The notes below the pieces were generated by a model. That model was given only the letters and a program-made list of their open reading frames with translations, was not told the origin of the DNA and made no database searches. This document shows positions 33,646 through 42,742 of a stretch of DNA of 60,653 nt, piece by piece (within the stretch, counting starts at the first letter, position 1; every line of letters starts with the position of its first letter). The DNA comes from Ruminococcus turbiniformis (GTDB lineage: Bacteria; Bacillota; Clostridia; Lachnospirales; Lachnospiraceae). Made by a program: the position numbers and the translations under genes. The stretch spans positions 1 through 60,653 of the forward strand of contig NZ_JAJEQX010000026.1 of the NCBI RefSeq assembly GCF_020687545.1, in the 5' to 3' direction.

Positions 33646-36213
33646 TTATGTCTCCTGCTTTCCTTCTTCAGTTTCCTGCTTTCGGCGTTGAAGCGCCGCG
33701 GACAAAAGCCAGATCACATAGACTGCAGATGAGAGCAGGCTGACTGCGCAGCCGGCAGTTTTGCCCGGCGGGGAAAAGGTGATTTCGATCCGGTGTGATC
33801 CTTCGGCCACGTATGCCCCTGCAAATGCTTCGTTTACAGTTACAAGAGGAACTCTTTCTCCGTCTACAAGAATCTGAAGTCCGTTCTGCATCGGTATGGT
33901 TGTGGCAATATATCCGTCAGATTCTGCGGTCAGAGAACCGGACAGAACGGATGTGTTTCCGGAAGCGGCAGTTTCTGATGCAGCAGAGGCCGGAGCATCA
34001 TCCGGAATCAACGGGGTATACTGCTTTTCCGCAAACAGTCTCCGGTCATACAGATGCCATTCGATTTCACTCAGCACATAGTGCCCTTTGGAAAATGTGA
34101 TCTCGATCCGGTTTACTCCCGTTTCGGAATCTCCGGAAAGCTGGTAGTGAAAGCAGTCATTTCCATTCGGATACGGGGCAAAGAAACCGGACAGCTTATT
34201 GCGGATGCTATTTATATCTATGACAACTGGCTGTGTCGTCTTATTCTCTACTTGGAACTGCAGCAGGACGATGTCCCCGGGAGAAGGATTTTCAAGATCC
34301 ACAGTGAAAGTACAGTTTTCTTCTGCAGCGATCTCGAATCCATTCTGTGTACGGGTGATCTTAAGCCCGTCCGGTATATCTGCGGATGAAAATTCTGGTT
34401 CAAAAGCGCGCATATTTGCGGAATCGCCGGACTGTGAATCCGCGTTTTCGGCGGTTCCTTCGACTACGGTTTTCCGGGTGATAAGATCCAGTTTTTGGAG
34501 CGGCTCCAGCGTATCCCAGTACTGCTGCGGTACAACATCGTCTGTAAAATATACAGAAGGAAGGACGTTTTCGTTTTCTGCGATGACATGCTCACCGGAC
34601 TCAAGCACCGTATTCCAGCCCTCCGGGACGGCATCCGCTGTTGTTTCAAGATAGCGGACGCCGAGAAGGTTCAGCATGAACGGATTGGCGGAAGTCAGAA
34701 GCGCGACCCGGTTGTTGATCCGGATGGGAGTCATAAGTGTGTCATAGTACAGATCCGAGTACGCCTGATTTGTAACGGAAGAGTACATCGTGCTCCGGGG
34801 CATCCCTGTTTTCGGGGTTTCATTTCCGCTTATAAGAGGGCTGTCCATACTGTCAAAGTGGTAGAGCGGGTCCATTTTGATGCCGGCGAGTTCCTCCGGC
34901 TGAAAGCCTGCCTGTATCTCGGAACGTTTTACCCAGTCTTCGGATTCTGCTGTGACGAGAAACATCCCCACAGGAGAAATCAAAGCCAGACATATCGCGA
35001 GGGCCCTTGTGGCCGAGAGGAATACAGAACTTCCGGGCAGCCGTTTCCATAAATGGCGGTACCGGAGTCTGCGCGCACCGCACAATGCAAAGAGAATTCC
35101 TGCTTCAGCCAGAATCCAGCCGAACTGCGGCTGACTGAACCAGAGAAGGCCAAGCGGAAATATGACTGCAAATGGCCAGAGGGGACGCTGTTTTTCATTC
35201 TGCAGAAAACGGACACAGTGCAGAACAACAAGCGGCATAAACGGGATCAGGATCTTTGGGCGGGCGTACAGTGTCCCGTTTAAAACCCACGAGAAGATCC
35301 CGAAAAGACCGAAGAGCAGAAAAAGGATGCTGTCCTTTCTGTAATCTTTCTGCCTGATGCCGGCAAGGATCACATAAAAACAGATAAAAGTAAGTCCCAT
35401 TCCGTATTCATTGAACAGGAGGTTGTTCATTGCCGGATTCGGAGCAAAAAGAGAGAGAACCGAGAGCAGGGATATGCCCTCTCCGCCGTGTCTGTGCTCA
35501 AGCAGGACGAGCCCTGTCGGAAGGAGCAGCGCGGCAGCCATTCCTGCTCCGAGAACAGCAGCAGGCACATAGCTTCTGAGGAAGGAGATTCTGAAAAATG
35601 CGATGCCTTCCCGTTCTTCTGTGCGGTACCAGTACCAGCCGATGGCAGCAAATGCTGCGATAGCAAAATAAAAGCTGTGTATGCAGATCAGAAACAGGAA
35701 GAGCGGAAGCAGCTTCCGGCGTTTTTTTCTGACACATAGAAGAGCGGCAAGCAGAAACGGCAGGTAATTTACAAACATGATCTGGCGGTGCATATGAAAC
35801 ATGCATCCTGCTGTCATAAAAAGGATACTTCCCGTCCAGGCGGCAGAATCTTTCATACCCTCGCTCTTCAGCCATGTATAACAGAGCAGCACTGAGGCGA
35901 GACAGAGAAACATCATATATGCAATTACAATATTCAGCATGGAAATTTCCGGCAGCAGGCATCCGAGCAGGATATCAGGTCTCAGAAAACCGTAGTAGGA
36001 AAACTGGTATCCGTTGGAGCCGCCGCCAAGGTCAATCCATGACGGCAGCAGTGTTCCCTGCTTAAGACAGGCGCTGCGGATTGTTTCGGCCAGAGTGACG
36101 TGCTGGCTCAGCCAGTCTGTGTTTGAGCCGAATACAGAACCATCGGGAATGACGGCGGCAGTCAGCGCTGCAAAAATAAGAATGAGAGAGAAAGGATAAA
36201 GCAGTTTTTTCAT
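33646..36213 (-). CDS. YfhO family membrane protein (polymer glycosyltransferase)
   Basis: An 855-residue polytopic protein of the YfhO family. It begins with a signal-anchor helix (MKKLLYPFSLILIFAALTAAV) and the acceptor-site region NTDWLSQHVTLAE. About 12 spans follow to residue 490. A large extracytoplasmic part (about 500-815) contains beta-rich segments such as IPMQNGLQILVDGERVPLV and EGSHRIEITFSPPGK, and a last span anchors the C-terminus. In B. subtilis YfhO works with CsbB and GtcA to glycosylate lipoteichoic acid; here the same three genes are contiguous, which supports that role. It is the first gene of the operon. Confidence 0.88.
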   Translation of the reverse strand: MKKLLYPFSLILIFAALTAAVIPDGSVFGSNTDWLSQHVTLAETIRSACLKQGTLLPSWIDLGGGSNGYQFSYYGFLRPDILLGCLLPEISMLNIVIAYMMFLCLASVLLCYTWLKSEGMKDSAAWTGSILFMTAGCMFHMHRQIMFVNYLPFLLAALLCVRKKRRKLLPLFLFLICIHSFYFAIAAFAAIGWYWYRTEEREGIAFFRISFLRSYVPAAVLGAGMAAALLLPTGLVLLEHRHGGEGISLLSVLSLFAPNPAMNNLLFNEYGMGLTFICFYVILAGIRQKDYRKDSILFLLFGLFGIFSWVLNGTLYARPKILIPFMPLVVLHCVRFLQNEKQRPLWPFAVIFPLGLLWFSQPQFGWILAEAGILFALCGARRLRYRHLWKRLPGSSVFLSATRALAICLALISPVGMFLVTAESEDWVKRSEIQAGFQPEELAGIKMDPLYHFDSMDSPLISGNETPKTGMPRSTMYSSVTNQAYSDLYYDTLMTPIRINNRVALLTSANPFMLNLLGVRYLETTADAVPEGWNTVLESGEHVIAENENVLPSVYFTDDVVPQQYWDTLEPLQKLDLITRKTVVEGTAENADSQSGDSANMRAFEPEFSSADIPDGLKITRTQNGFEIAAEENCTFTVDLENPSPGDIVLLQFQVENKTTQPVVIDINSIRNKLSGFFAPYPNGNDCFHYQLSGDSETGVNRIEITFSKGHYVLSEIEWHLYDRRLFAEKQYTPLIPDDAPASAASETAASGNTSVLSGSLTAESDGYIATTIPMQNGLQILVDGERVPLVTVNEAFAGAYVAEGSHRIEITFSPPGKTAGCAVSLLSSAVYVIWLLSAALQRRKQETEEGKQET

Positions 36214-36301
36214 TCAGAAATTTCCCCCTTTTCCGCTTTTTTATTCCGTTAAACAGAGTACTCCTTTCTGCTTAATAAAAGGTCGAAGAAATTCTGAAGA
36301 A

Positions 36302-36331
36302 TTCTTAAGAACAGCTATATGGATCTTAAGA
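36302..36331. promoter_or_regulatory. phased TCTTAAGA palindromes upstream of yfhO
   Basis: TTCTTAAGAA (36302-36311) and a second TCTTAAGA core (36324-36331) lie 21 bp apart centre to centre, about 90-120 bp upstream of the yfhO start. Equal helical phase suggests paired operator sites; the factor is unknown. Confidence 0.3.
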
Positions 36332-36451
36332 ATGAGATCTTGAGAAAGCAGAAGCGGTATTGCGAAAGGTGAACAAACAGAATAAATTTTCTGAAAATTA
36401 TAAAATAAATAAACAATAATAAATTAATTTAAAAATATTTTTAAAAAAGCA

Positions 36452-36480
36452 TTGACAAATAAAGGCATGAATGATATCAT
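36452..36480 (+). promoter_or_regulatory. strong promoter of the small transcription unit
   Basis: TTGACA (36452-36457) and TATCAT (36475-36480) with a 17-bp spacer; predicted start near 36487, about 125 nt before the small ORF. Confidence 0.7.
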
Positions 36481-36611
36481 AAGATCATCCAAACAGAGAT
36501 AACCAAAACAACATCTCCAAAGGATATTTATCTAAGAGAACAGGGGTAATAAATTTTATATTATCAGTAGTTCGATTAGGTTAAAAATAAAAGCAGCAGG
36601 AGGTTAGTCCC

Positions 36612-36701
36612 ATGGACAGTATAGTTTCAGTTAATTATCAATATGTCAGTGGTACGGCAAATGTAAGTTCCTGTGATGAAAGAGACCTTTGCTTTACATA
36701 A
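36612..36701 (+). CDS. small ORF of 29 codons, unknown
   Basis: ATG at 36612 is preceded by a perfect AGGAGG (36598-36603) with 8-bp spacing, downstream of a consensus promoter. The 29-residue product begins MDSIVSVNYQYVSG and ends with two cysteines six residues apart (SCDERDLC). It has no signal peptide or membrane span, and no modifying enzyme or exporter gene is adjacent. I do not recognise it. It may be a real small protein, a leader peptide, or the surviving start of a decayed gene. Confidence 0.45.
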   Translation: MDSIVSVNYQYVSGTANVSSCDERDLCFT

Positions 36702-37187
36702 GATTAATAATCCGGAAATATACTAAAAGAGAAAGTGATCGGAGAGTTCGGAATTCGGATGAAAATCAATTCAGATTCAACATTTGCAGACGTATTGAAT
36801 ATAGATACCACATATGGCAGAATTTTGAAAGATGTGTAAAGAAACATCGATTAGAATATCTTTTTATAGAGAAGATACATAGTTATAGAAGTAATAATTC
36901 AGTAGGCTGTTTGAATATCAGATATGGGTACTGCTCCAGTTGAACGATTATAGGAAGAATAACTTGGAGGTCTTCTGAAAATATAAAATGGTACCGAGAG
37001 AAAACAGAAATTGTATGACAGAGGATGCTGCCATGAACCTCAAATTGTTATTATAAGGAGGGAAGATTTAATAAGTTGGTCTTAATAAATCGACCGCTGA
37101 TCAATAACAAAAGCAGAGGTCTTACAGGAACGAATCAAGGTTTGCCTCCGGTTTTAAATAAAAGGATGAAAAAATTAAATAAGTATT

Positions 37188-37227
37188 AAAATGCATCGTC
37201 AATGTCAATTGAGGATGCATTTTTTTG
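37188..37227 (+). terminator. intrinsic terminator of the small transcription unit
   Basis: A 16-bp stem with one mismatch pairs 37188-37203 with 37208-37223 around GTCA and ends in a run of seven T (37221-37227 overall). It is directly followed by the next promoter. Confidence 0.85.
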
Positions 37228-37253
37228 ACATTACGCACCTCATATGATAAACT
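37225..37253 (+). promoter_or_regulatory. promoter of the TPR/AAA protein gene
   Basis: TTGACA (37225-37230), 17-bp spacer, TAAACT (37248-37253). The -35 overlaps the T-run of the preceding terminator. Confidence 0.5.
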
Positions 37254-37306
37254 AATTGCAAGAATACCTTCCGGAAGAAGCAGTTCCGGAGGTTTAATGC
37301 TGACCG

Positions 37307-40300
37307 ATGAAATTATTTTTCGACGAGGTGAATGCGGTGGATAAGTACGAATATAAGTTAAAGACAGAACAGATGCTTGAACTTATGGAAGACGGCGCAT
37401 ACAGAAAAGCGGCGGATCTTGCAGATACAATCGACTGGAAACGCGTCCGCAATGCAGCGATGCTTACGAATGTCAGTGACATTTATGAGAAAAATAAAGA
37501 ATACCAGAAAAGCTATGAGGTGCTGAATCTTGCTTACAGGCGTGCAGAGGGAAGCCGAAAGATTATAAGCCGGCTGTGTACTCTTGCGCTGAAAACCGGA
37601 AATGTGGATGAGGCCATTGACTATTATGATGATTTTATGCAGGTGGCTCCGAAAGATCCGAATCAGTATATTCTCAGATATCAGATTCTCAGAGCTCAGA
37701 GAGCACCGATTGAGCAGCAGATTGAGGCGCTGGAGGAGTATAAGAAGTCAGAGTACATTGAAGAGTGGGCGTACGAACTTGCTAAACTGTATCAGGAAGC
37801 CGGCATGACAGCGGAATGTCTGGAAGAATGTGATGATCTGATTCTGTGGTTCAGTGAAGGGCAGTATGTCTATAAGGCGATGGAACTGAAGATGCAGTAT
37901 AAGCCTTTGACACCCTCTCAGCAGGAAAAGTATGACAGAAGATATGAGAAACTGTCTGCGGAGACGGAAGAAATGCCGGATATCGTGACTTATGCCGAGG
38001 AAAAGGCAGGAGCTGCGGATGCAGGCGGATCGGCCGGCCAGGCAGACACATCGTCTGAAGAACGTTCAGTCGATGATTCGGCTGATGATAAAACGGAATC
38101 GGATACAAATTCTGAGAGTCCGGCAGAGACAGCGAATCCGTCTGATGTAAGACCGGATGTCAGAGACGGCGGGACAGACACGCAGACTGAATCAGACGAA
38201 CAGGCTGATACGGCAGTAAAAGAAGAAAAAACGGTACAGAAGAAAAAGCTTGGCGATACAATGCCGCTTGATGAAGCGCTGAGAAGACTGCTTCATCCCG
38301 GGAAAAAAGAGCCGGAAAAAGAAACGGAAAATGTGGCGGAAGAAGAGCCGGAGCTTGGCGATCTGGAAAAGGCAATCAGTGAGATTGAGTCTGTGGCGGA
38401 TATGGAGATGGTCACAAAAATCGCTGATGAGAAGAAAAGACCGGCATCATCTTCCGGCGGAATGAAAGAAATTATTCCGGATGAGGATGATGAGATCAGC
38501 GGTCAGATGAATCTTGAAGATATTCTCACAGGCTGGGAGGGAGAGCCTGCGGATGATGCGGAGAGAGAAACTGCCGGAGATGAAAGCACATTTGGAGCTG
38601 TGGAAGAAATTATAGCGCGGACGGACGTTCCTGATTTTGGAGACAGTAAAGAAGAGCTTGACCTTGCTGACGCCGAGGGGCTTACAGGAGAGATTGATCT
38701 CACAGAAGCGGAAGACCTCACCGGAGAGATTGATCTCACGGAAGCGGAGGATCTCACCGGAGAAATCGATCTCACGGAAGCGGAGGATCTCACCGGAGAA
38801 ATCGATCTTACAGAAGCGGAAGACCTCACCGGAGAAATCGATCTTACGGAAGCGGAAGACCTCACCGGGGAGAAGGATCTTGCTGAAGAGAAAACTCTGG
38901 CAGAAAAAGAGTCAGATATTACTACAGAAGGGGATACAACAGGGGAGACAATGGAGACAAAAAAGAAAACAGAACCTATTCTGCCGCCGGATATCCAGCG
39001 GATGATTGATGAAATTGAAGGAGTGATTCCACCGGAGGAAGAGGTAAAACCCAGACCGGAGAGAACTCTGAAGAGAATAAAAGAAGAGCCTCATGAGAAT
39101 ATGGGAAAAGTTACAGAAGAACTTCGTATGAGTCTGGACGATGATGATGAATACTCTGATGACGATGAGTATCTGGATGACGGAGAAGAGTATGTAGAGG
39201 AAGACGAGTACCTGGATGACGGAGAAGAGTATGTAGAGGAAGACGAGTACCCGGATGACGGGGAAGAGTACGCAGAGGAAGACGAGTACCCGGATGACGG
39301 GGAAGAGTACGCAGAGGAAGACGAGTACCTGGATGACGGAGAAGAGTACGCAGAGGAAGACGAGTACCCGGATGACGGGGAAGAGTACGCAGAGGAGGAC
39401 GAGTACCTGGATGACGGGGAAGAGTATGTAGATGAGGACGAGTATCCGGACGATGATGAAGAACTAGAGGCGGATGATTACGACGAGTATGAGGACGAGG
39501 ATGAGTTCGAAGAGGAGCCGGACAGCGCAGAGGAGTATGATGAATACAGCGGATACGACGACGAAGCGCCGGATCTCGAAGAGGAATTCCGGGTGAATCC
39601 GGATCACTCCGAGGAACCGGATGACAGAGAGATACCGGACGATGATGATGACGGCATGGATATTCTTTCCGCAACAACACCTCTCAGCAGAAAGGAAACT
39701 GCAAAACTCATAGCCACAGGAAAGACAGCGCCGCTTCCGCTTAACGAGATATCGGATGCGCTGTCCATGTCAGATACAGGATTTATTGTTCACGGCCGTT
39801 ACGATCTGGAACTTCAGAGCGGCATTGGAACAAGAGCAGGACTTACGGAAGAGCAGAAGAAACTGTTTTCCTATTTTGTTCCGGTTCGCGGCATGAGCGA
39901 GCAGCTGGTTGATGTTCTGGAACAGGACAAAAACTGTACAAACCGCCAGGGCACATCAAAGACAGGAAACCTTCTGATTATAGGAAATAAAGGAAACGGG
40001 AAAACCGTCCTTGCCGTTGATGTCGTAAAAGCAATTCAGAAGCAGAGAGAGATTAAGCAGGGTAAAGTTGCCATCGTTACGGGAGAGTCCTTAAATAAGA
40101 AGAAGATCAGTGATATTTTTGACAAACTCTATGGAGGAGCTCTGATTATTGAGAAAGCGGGCAAGATGAATGAGCGGACAGTCGCCCGGCTGAACAAGGC
40201 AATGGAGAAAGATACAGGGGAACTGTTGATTGTACTTGAAGAGCAGAGAAAACCGCTCGACAGACTTCTGTCATCCAACAGGGAGTTCAGAAGGAAGTTC

Positions 40301-40600
40301 ACATGCCGGCTCGAAGTTCCGATTTTTATCAACGATGAGCTTGTGACGTTTGGACAGACTTATGCACAGGAAAACGGATACCGCATTGATGAGATGGGAA
40401 TTCTGGCTCTCTACAGCAAGATTGACTCTCTGCAGAGGGAAGATCACGCGGTAACAGTTGCGGAAGTGAAGGAGATCATGGATGACGCGATCCAGCACTC
40501 TCAGAAAGCATCCGCGAAAAAACTGATGAAGCGTGTGTTCGGAAAGAACACAGATGAGGCGGACAGAATTCTGCTTTCGGAAAAAGATTTCAATGTATAA
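37307..40600 (+). CDS. TPR / acidic tandem-repeat / AAA ATPase protein
   Basis: A 1097-residue acidic protein. Residues 1-210 form TPR-like helices (KSYEVLNLAYRRAEG; DEAIDYYDDFMQVAPKDPNQYI). Residues 225-830 are disordered and Glu/Asp-rich, with two in-frame repeat arrays. The C-terminus (about 860-1097) is an AAA domain like that of CbxX/SpoVK: Walker A GNKGNGKT at 893-900, a degenerate Walker B region GGALIIEKAGKM, and a lid. The start is uncertain: ATG 37307 has GGAGG 14 bp upstream, and GTG 37337 with GAGGTG six bp upstream would start VDKYEYKLKTEQ. A 15-codon ORF (37297-37344) with the better ribosome site overlaps both. Function unknown; the layout suggests an ATP-driven scaffold. Confidence 0.8.
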   Translation: MKLFFDEVNAVDKYEYKLKTEQMLELMEDGAYRKAADLADTIDWKRVRNAAMLTNVSDIYEKNKEYQKSYEVLNLAYRRAEGSRKIISRLCTLALKTGNVDEAIDYYDDFMQVAPKDPNQYILRYQILRAQRAPIEQQIEALEEYKKSEYIEEWAYELAKLYQEAGMTAECLEECDDLILWFSEGQYVYKAMELKMQYKPLTPSQQEKYDRRYEKLSAETEEMPDIVTYAEEKAGAADAGGSAGQADTSSEERSVDDSADDKTESDTNSESPAETANPSDVRPDVRDGGTDTQTESDEQADTAVKEEKTVQKKKLGDTMPLDEALRRLLHPGKKEPEKETENVAEEEPELGDLEKAISEIESVADMEMVTKIADEKKRPASSSGGMKEIIPDEDDEISGQMNLEDILTGWEGEPADDAERETAGDESTFGAVEEIIARTDVPDFGDSKEELDLADAEGLTGEIDLTEAEDLTGEIDLTEAEDLTGEIDLTEAEDLTGEIDLTEAEDLTGEIDLTEAEDLTGEKDLAEEKTLAEKESDITTEGDTTGETMETKKKTEPILPPDIQRMIDEIEGVIPPEEEVKPRPERTLKRIKEEPHENMGKVTEELRMSLDDDDEYSDDDEYLDDGEEYVEEDEYLDDGEEYVEEDEYPDDGEEYAEEDEYPDDGEEYAEEDEYLDDGEEYAEEDEYPDDGEEYAEEDEYLDDGEEYVDEDEYPDDDEELEADDYDEYEDEDEFEEEPDSAEEYDEYSGYDDEAPDLEEEFRVNPDHSEEPDDREIPDDDDDGMDILSATTPLSRKETAKLIATGKTAPLPLNEISDALSMSDTGFIVHGRYDLELQSGIGTRAGLTEEQKKLFSYFVPVRGMSEQLVDVLEQDKNCTNRQGTSKTGNLLIIGNKGNGKTVLAVDVVKAIQKQREIKQGKVAIVTGESLNKKKISDIFDKLYGGALIIEKAGKMNERTVARLNKAMEKDTGELLIVLEEQRKPLDRLLSSNREFRRKFTCRLEVPIFINDELVTFGQTYAQENGYRIDEMGILALYSKIDSLQREDHAVTVAEVKEIMDDAIQHSQKASAKKLMKRVFGKNTDEADRILLSEKDFNV
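38681..38893 (+). repeat. 36-bp in-frame tandem repeats (LTGEIDLTEAED)
   Basis: Five nearly identical 36-bp copies (38681-38860), each encoding LTGEIDLTEAED, followed by a degenerate partial copy (LTGEKDLAEEK). They lie within the acidic centre of the TPR/AAA protein. Silent third-position changes between copies show that the amino acid sequence is kept. Confidence 0.95.
39167..39439 (+). repeat. 39-bp in-frame tandem repeats (EY[LP]DDGEEY[VA]EED)
   Basis: Seven 39-bp copies encoding EY(L or P)DDGEEY(V or A)EED, with a partial eighth (EYPDDDEE). Copies alternate between L/P and V/A variants. Such arrays expand and contract easily, so length differences between strains are expected. Confidence 0.95.
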
Positions 40601-40635
40601 ACAGGAATACGTGTTATGTACAGATTATGTGCAGG

Positions 40636-40664
40636 CAGGCGGCCAAAAGGCCGCCTGTTTTTTT
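40636..40664 (+). terminator. intrinsic terminator after the TPR/AAA gene
   Basis: CAGGCGGCC (40636-40644), AAAA loop, GGCCGCCTG (40649-40657) and seven T residues. Confidence 0.95.
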
Positions 40665-40684
40665 GTCCCGGAGCCGCTTACCAC

Positions 40685-40713
40685 TTTCTTTTTCGGAGGG
40701 GATAAAGTATAAT
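40685..40713 (+). promoter_or_regulatory. promoter of glgB
   Basis: A consensus TATAAT (40708-40713) with a weak -35, TTTCTT (40685-40690), at 17-bp spacing, about 33 bp before the start codon. Confidence 0.5.
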
Positions 40714-40745
40714 AGAGCTATATTAATTTAGTGCGAGGTGGCTTT

Positions 40746-42671
40746 ATGAAAAAGGGAAAAAGCACAAAGAAAAAACTGCAGCCTTATGAGATCGGAGAGC
40801 TTGATCAATATCTTTTCGGACAGGGGAATCACTATGAGATTTATGAGAAGATGGGTGCTCATAAAGTGGTTCAGAATGGAAAAGAAGGCGTTTATTTTGC
40901 AGTGTGGGCGCCGAATGCCAGGAGAGCTGCGGTTGTAGGAGATTTTAATGACTGGGATTTTGAGGCGAACTATATGGAACGTCAGGAACCGGTCGGTATT
41001 TATACATGTTTTGTTCCCGGGGTTAAGGAAGGGGATCTGTACAAATTCTGTATTGAGACACAGCAGGGAAAAAGGATATTCAAGGCAGACCCGTTTGCGA
41101 ATTATGCGGAACTGAGACCGGGAACCGCTTCGAGAGTTGCGGATATTTCACATCTGAAGTGGACGGATGATGCCTGGATGAAGCAGCGTGAGACATGGGA
41201 TCACACAAAAAATCCGATGTCTATTTACGAGGTGCATCTCGGTTCCTGGATGAGACATCCGGGAAGAGAGGATGAAGGATTTTACACATACCGCGAGTTT
41301 GCAGATGCAATTGTGAAATATGTGAAGGACATGGGATATACTCATGTGGAGCTGATGGGAATGGCGGAGCATCCTTACGACGGCTCGTGGGGATACCAGG
41401 TGACGGGATATTATGCGCCTACTTCCAGATACGGAACACCGGAGGATTTCGCGTATATGATCAATTATCTGCACAGAAACAATATCGGTGTTATTCTTGA
41501 CTGGGTACCGGCTCATTTCCCGAGAGATGCCCACGGACTGGCTGACTTTGACGGAACACCGACATTTGAATATGCGGATCCGAGAAAGGGCGAACATCCG
41601 GACTGGGGGACAAAGATTTTTGATTACGGAAAACCGGAAGTGAAAAACTTCCTGATTGCGAATGCACTGTTCTGGATCGAGCATTATCATGTGGACGGGC
41701 TTCGGGTTGACGCCGTTGCGTCCATGCTCTATCTGGATTACGGAAAGCAGGACGGACAGTGGGTTGCGAATAAATACGGCGGAAATGAAAACCTGGAAGC
41801 AATCGAATTTTTCAAGCATCTTAATTCTGTTGTCCTCGGAAGAAATAAAGGTGCGGTCATGATTGCTGAGGAATCTACTGCCTGGCCGAAAGTGACGGGT
41901 GCACCCGAGGATGACGGACTGGGATTCAGCCTGAAATGGAATATGGGATGGATGCATGACTTCACTGAATATATGAAGCTGGATCCGTATTTCAGGAAGA
42001 ATGCGCATCATATGATGACATTTGCAAGTTCCTATGCCTACAGCGAGAACTATATCCTTGTCCTTTCACACGATGAAGTTGTGCATCTGAAGTGCTCCAT
42101 GCTCAATAAGATGCCGGGACTCGGATTTGATAAGTATGCGAACTTAAAGGCCGGATATGCATTTATGACAGGACATCCGGGCAAGAAACTTCTTTTTATG
42201 GGACAGGAATTTGCGCAGCTCCGCGAGTGGAGCGAGGAAAGAGAGCTCGACTGGTATCTTCTTGCCGAGCCGGAACATCAGGCAATTCAGAACTGGTACC
42301 GGGATCTGCTTCACCTGTATAAGAAGAACAAGGCTCTCTATGAGATGGATCAGCAGCCGGAAGGATTCCAGTGGATTAATGCGGACGATATTTTCCGCAG
42401 TATTTACAGCTTTGTGAGACACTCCAAAGACGGGAAGAAAAACCTGCTCTTTGTGATTAATTTCACTCCGGTGGAACGTCCGGATTATCGCGTGGGAGTC
42501 CCGAGGAGAAAGCAGCTAAAACTTGTTCTCAACAGTGATGATGCTCAGTACGGCGGAAAAGGAGAGAAACGGCCTCTTGTGTACAAGCCTGTAAAACAGG
42601 AGTGTGACGGACAGAAATATTCGATTGCATATCCGCTGCCGGCGTATGGAGTCGCAGTATTTGAATATTAA
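40746..42671 (+). CDS. glgB: 1,4-alpha-glucan branching enzyme
   Basis: A 641-residue GH13 branching enzyme that makes alpha-1,6 branches in glycogen. The start at 40746 follows GAGGTGG (40735-40741); an in-frame GTG at 40731 overlaps it. The N-terminal CBM48-like domain (AVWAPNARRAAVVGDFNDWDFEAN) leads to the GH13 barrel. The barrel shows the conserved regions DWVPAHFP, DGLRVDAVASMLYLDYG (nucleophile Asp), AEESTAWP (acid/base Glu) and LSHDEV (transition-state Asp). A beta-domain ends the protein. It stands alone; other glycogen genes are not in this window. Confidence 0.95.
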   Translation: MKKGKSTKKKLQPYEIGELDQYLFGQGNHYEIYEKMGAHKVVQNGKEGVYFAVWAPNARRAAVVGDFNDWDFEANYMERQEPVGIYTCFVPGVKEGDLYKFCIETQQGKRIFKADPFANYAELRPGTASRVADISHLKWTDDAWMKQRETWDHTKNPMSIYEVHLGSWMRHPGREDEGFYTYREFADAIVKYVKDMGYTHVELMGMAEHPYDGSWGYQVTGYYAPTSRYGTPEDFAYMINYLHRNNIGVILDWVPAHFPRDAHGLADFDGTPTFEYADPRKGEHPDWGTKIFDYGKPEVKNFLIANALFWIEHYHVDGLRVDAVASMLYLDYGKQDGQWVANKYGGNENLEAIEFFKHLNSVVLGRNKGAVMIAEESTAWPKVTGAPEDDGLGFSLKWNMGWMHDFTEYMKLDPYFRKNAHHMMTFASSYAYSENYILVLSHDEVVHLKCSMLNKMPGLGFDKYANLKAGYAFMTGHPGKKLLFMGQEFAQLREWSEERELDWYLLAEPEHQAIQNWYRDLLHLYKKNKALYEMDQQPEGFQWINADDIFRSIYSFVRHSKDGKKNLLFVINFTPVERPDYRVGVPRRKQLKLVLNSDDAQYGGKGEKRPLVYKPVKQECDGQKYSIAYPLPAYGVAVFEY

Positions 42672-42742
42672 GGGAGCTGTTTATGTTTAACAGATCTGTC
42701 TGACCGGATTATAAATTTCATATTGCTGTATAGTTACAATAT

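Larger units (their letters stand above)
36214..37306. other. AT-rich interval with a small transcription unit
   Basis: About 1.1 kb without a conventional gene and much more AT-rich than its neighbours. It holds the divergent control region of the yfhO operon, a plus-strand promoter (36452-36480), a 29-codon ORF with a perfect ribosome site (36612-36701), several other very short ORFs with poor ribosome sites (for example 36759-36839 and 36988-37056), and a strong terminator (37188-37227). The multiple stops in all frames between 36702 and 37187 suggest a decayed gene or a non-coding RNA. Confidence 0.5.

Noticed and set aside
36689..36943. An 84-codon frame starting with TTG in the AT-rich interval
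   Set aside because: No ribosome site, odd Arg/Tyr/Asn-rich composition and overlap with the better supported 29-codon ORF.
38681..39439. Regularly spaced repeats that might suggest a CRISPR array
   Set aside because: The repeats are in frame, directly tandem without unique spacers, and encode acidic protein repeats.
39111..39680. A 189-codon His/Arg/Pro-rich frame on the minus strand
   Set aside because: It is the mirror of the GAG/GAC-rich repeats of the plus-strand gene and has no ribosome site or known domain.
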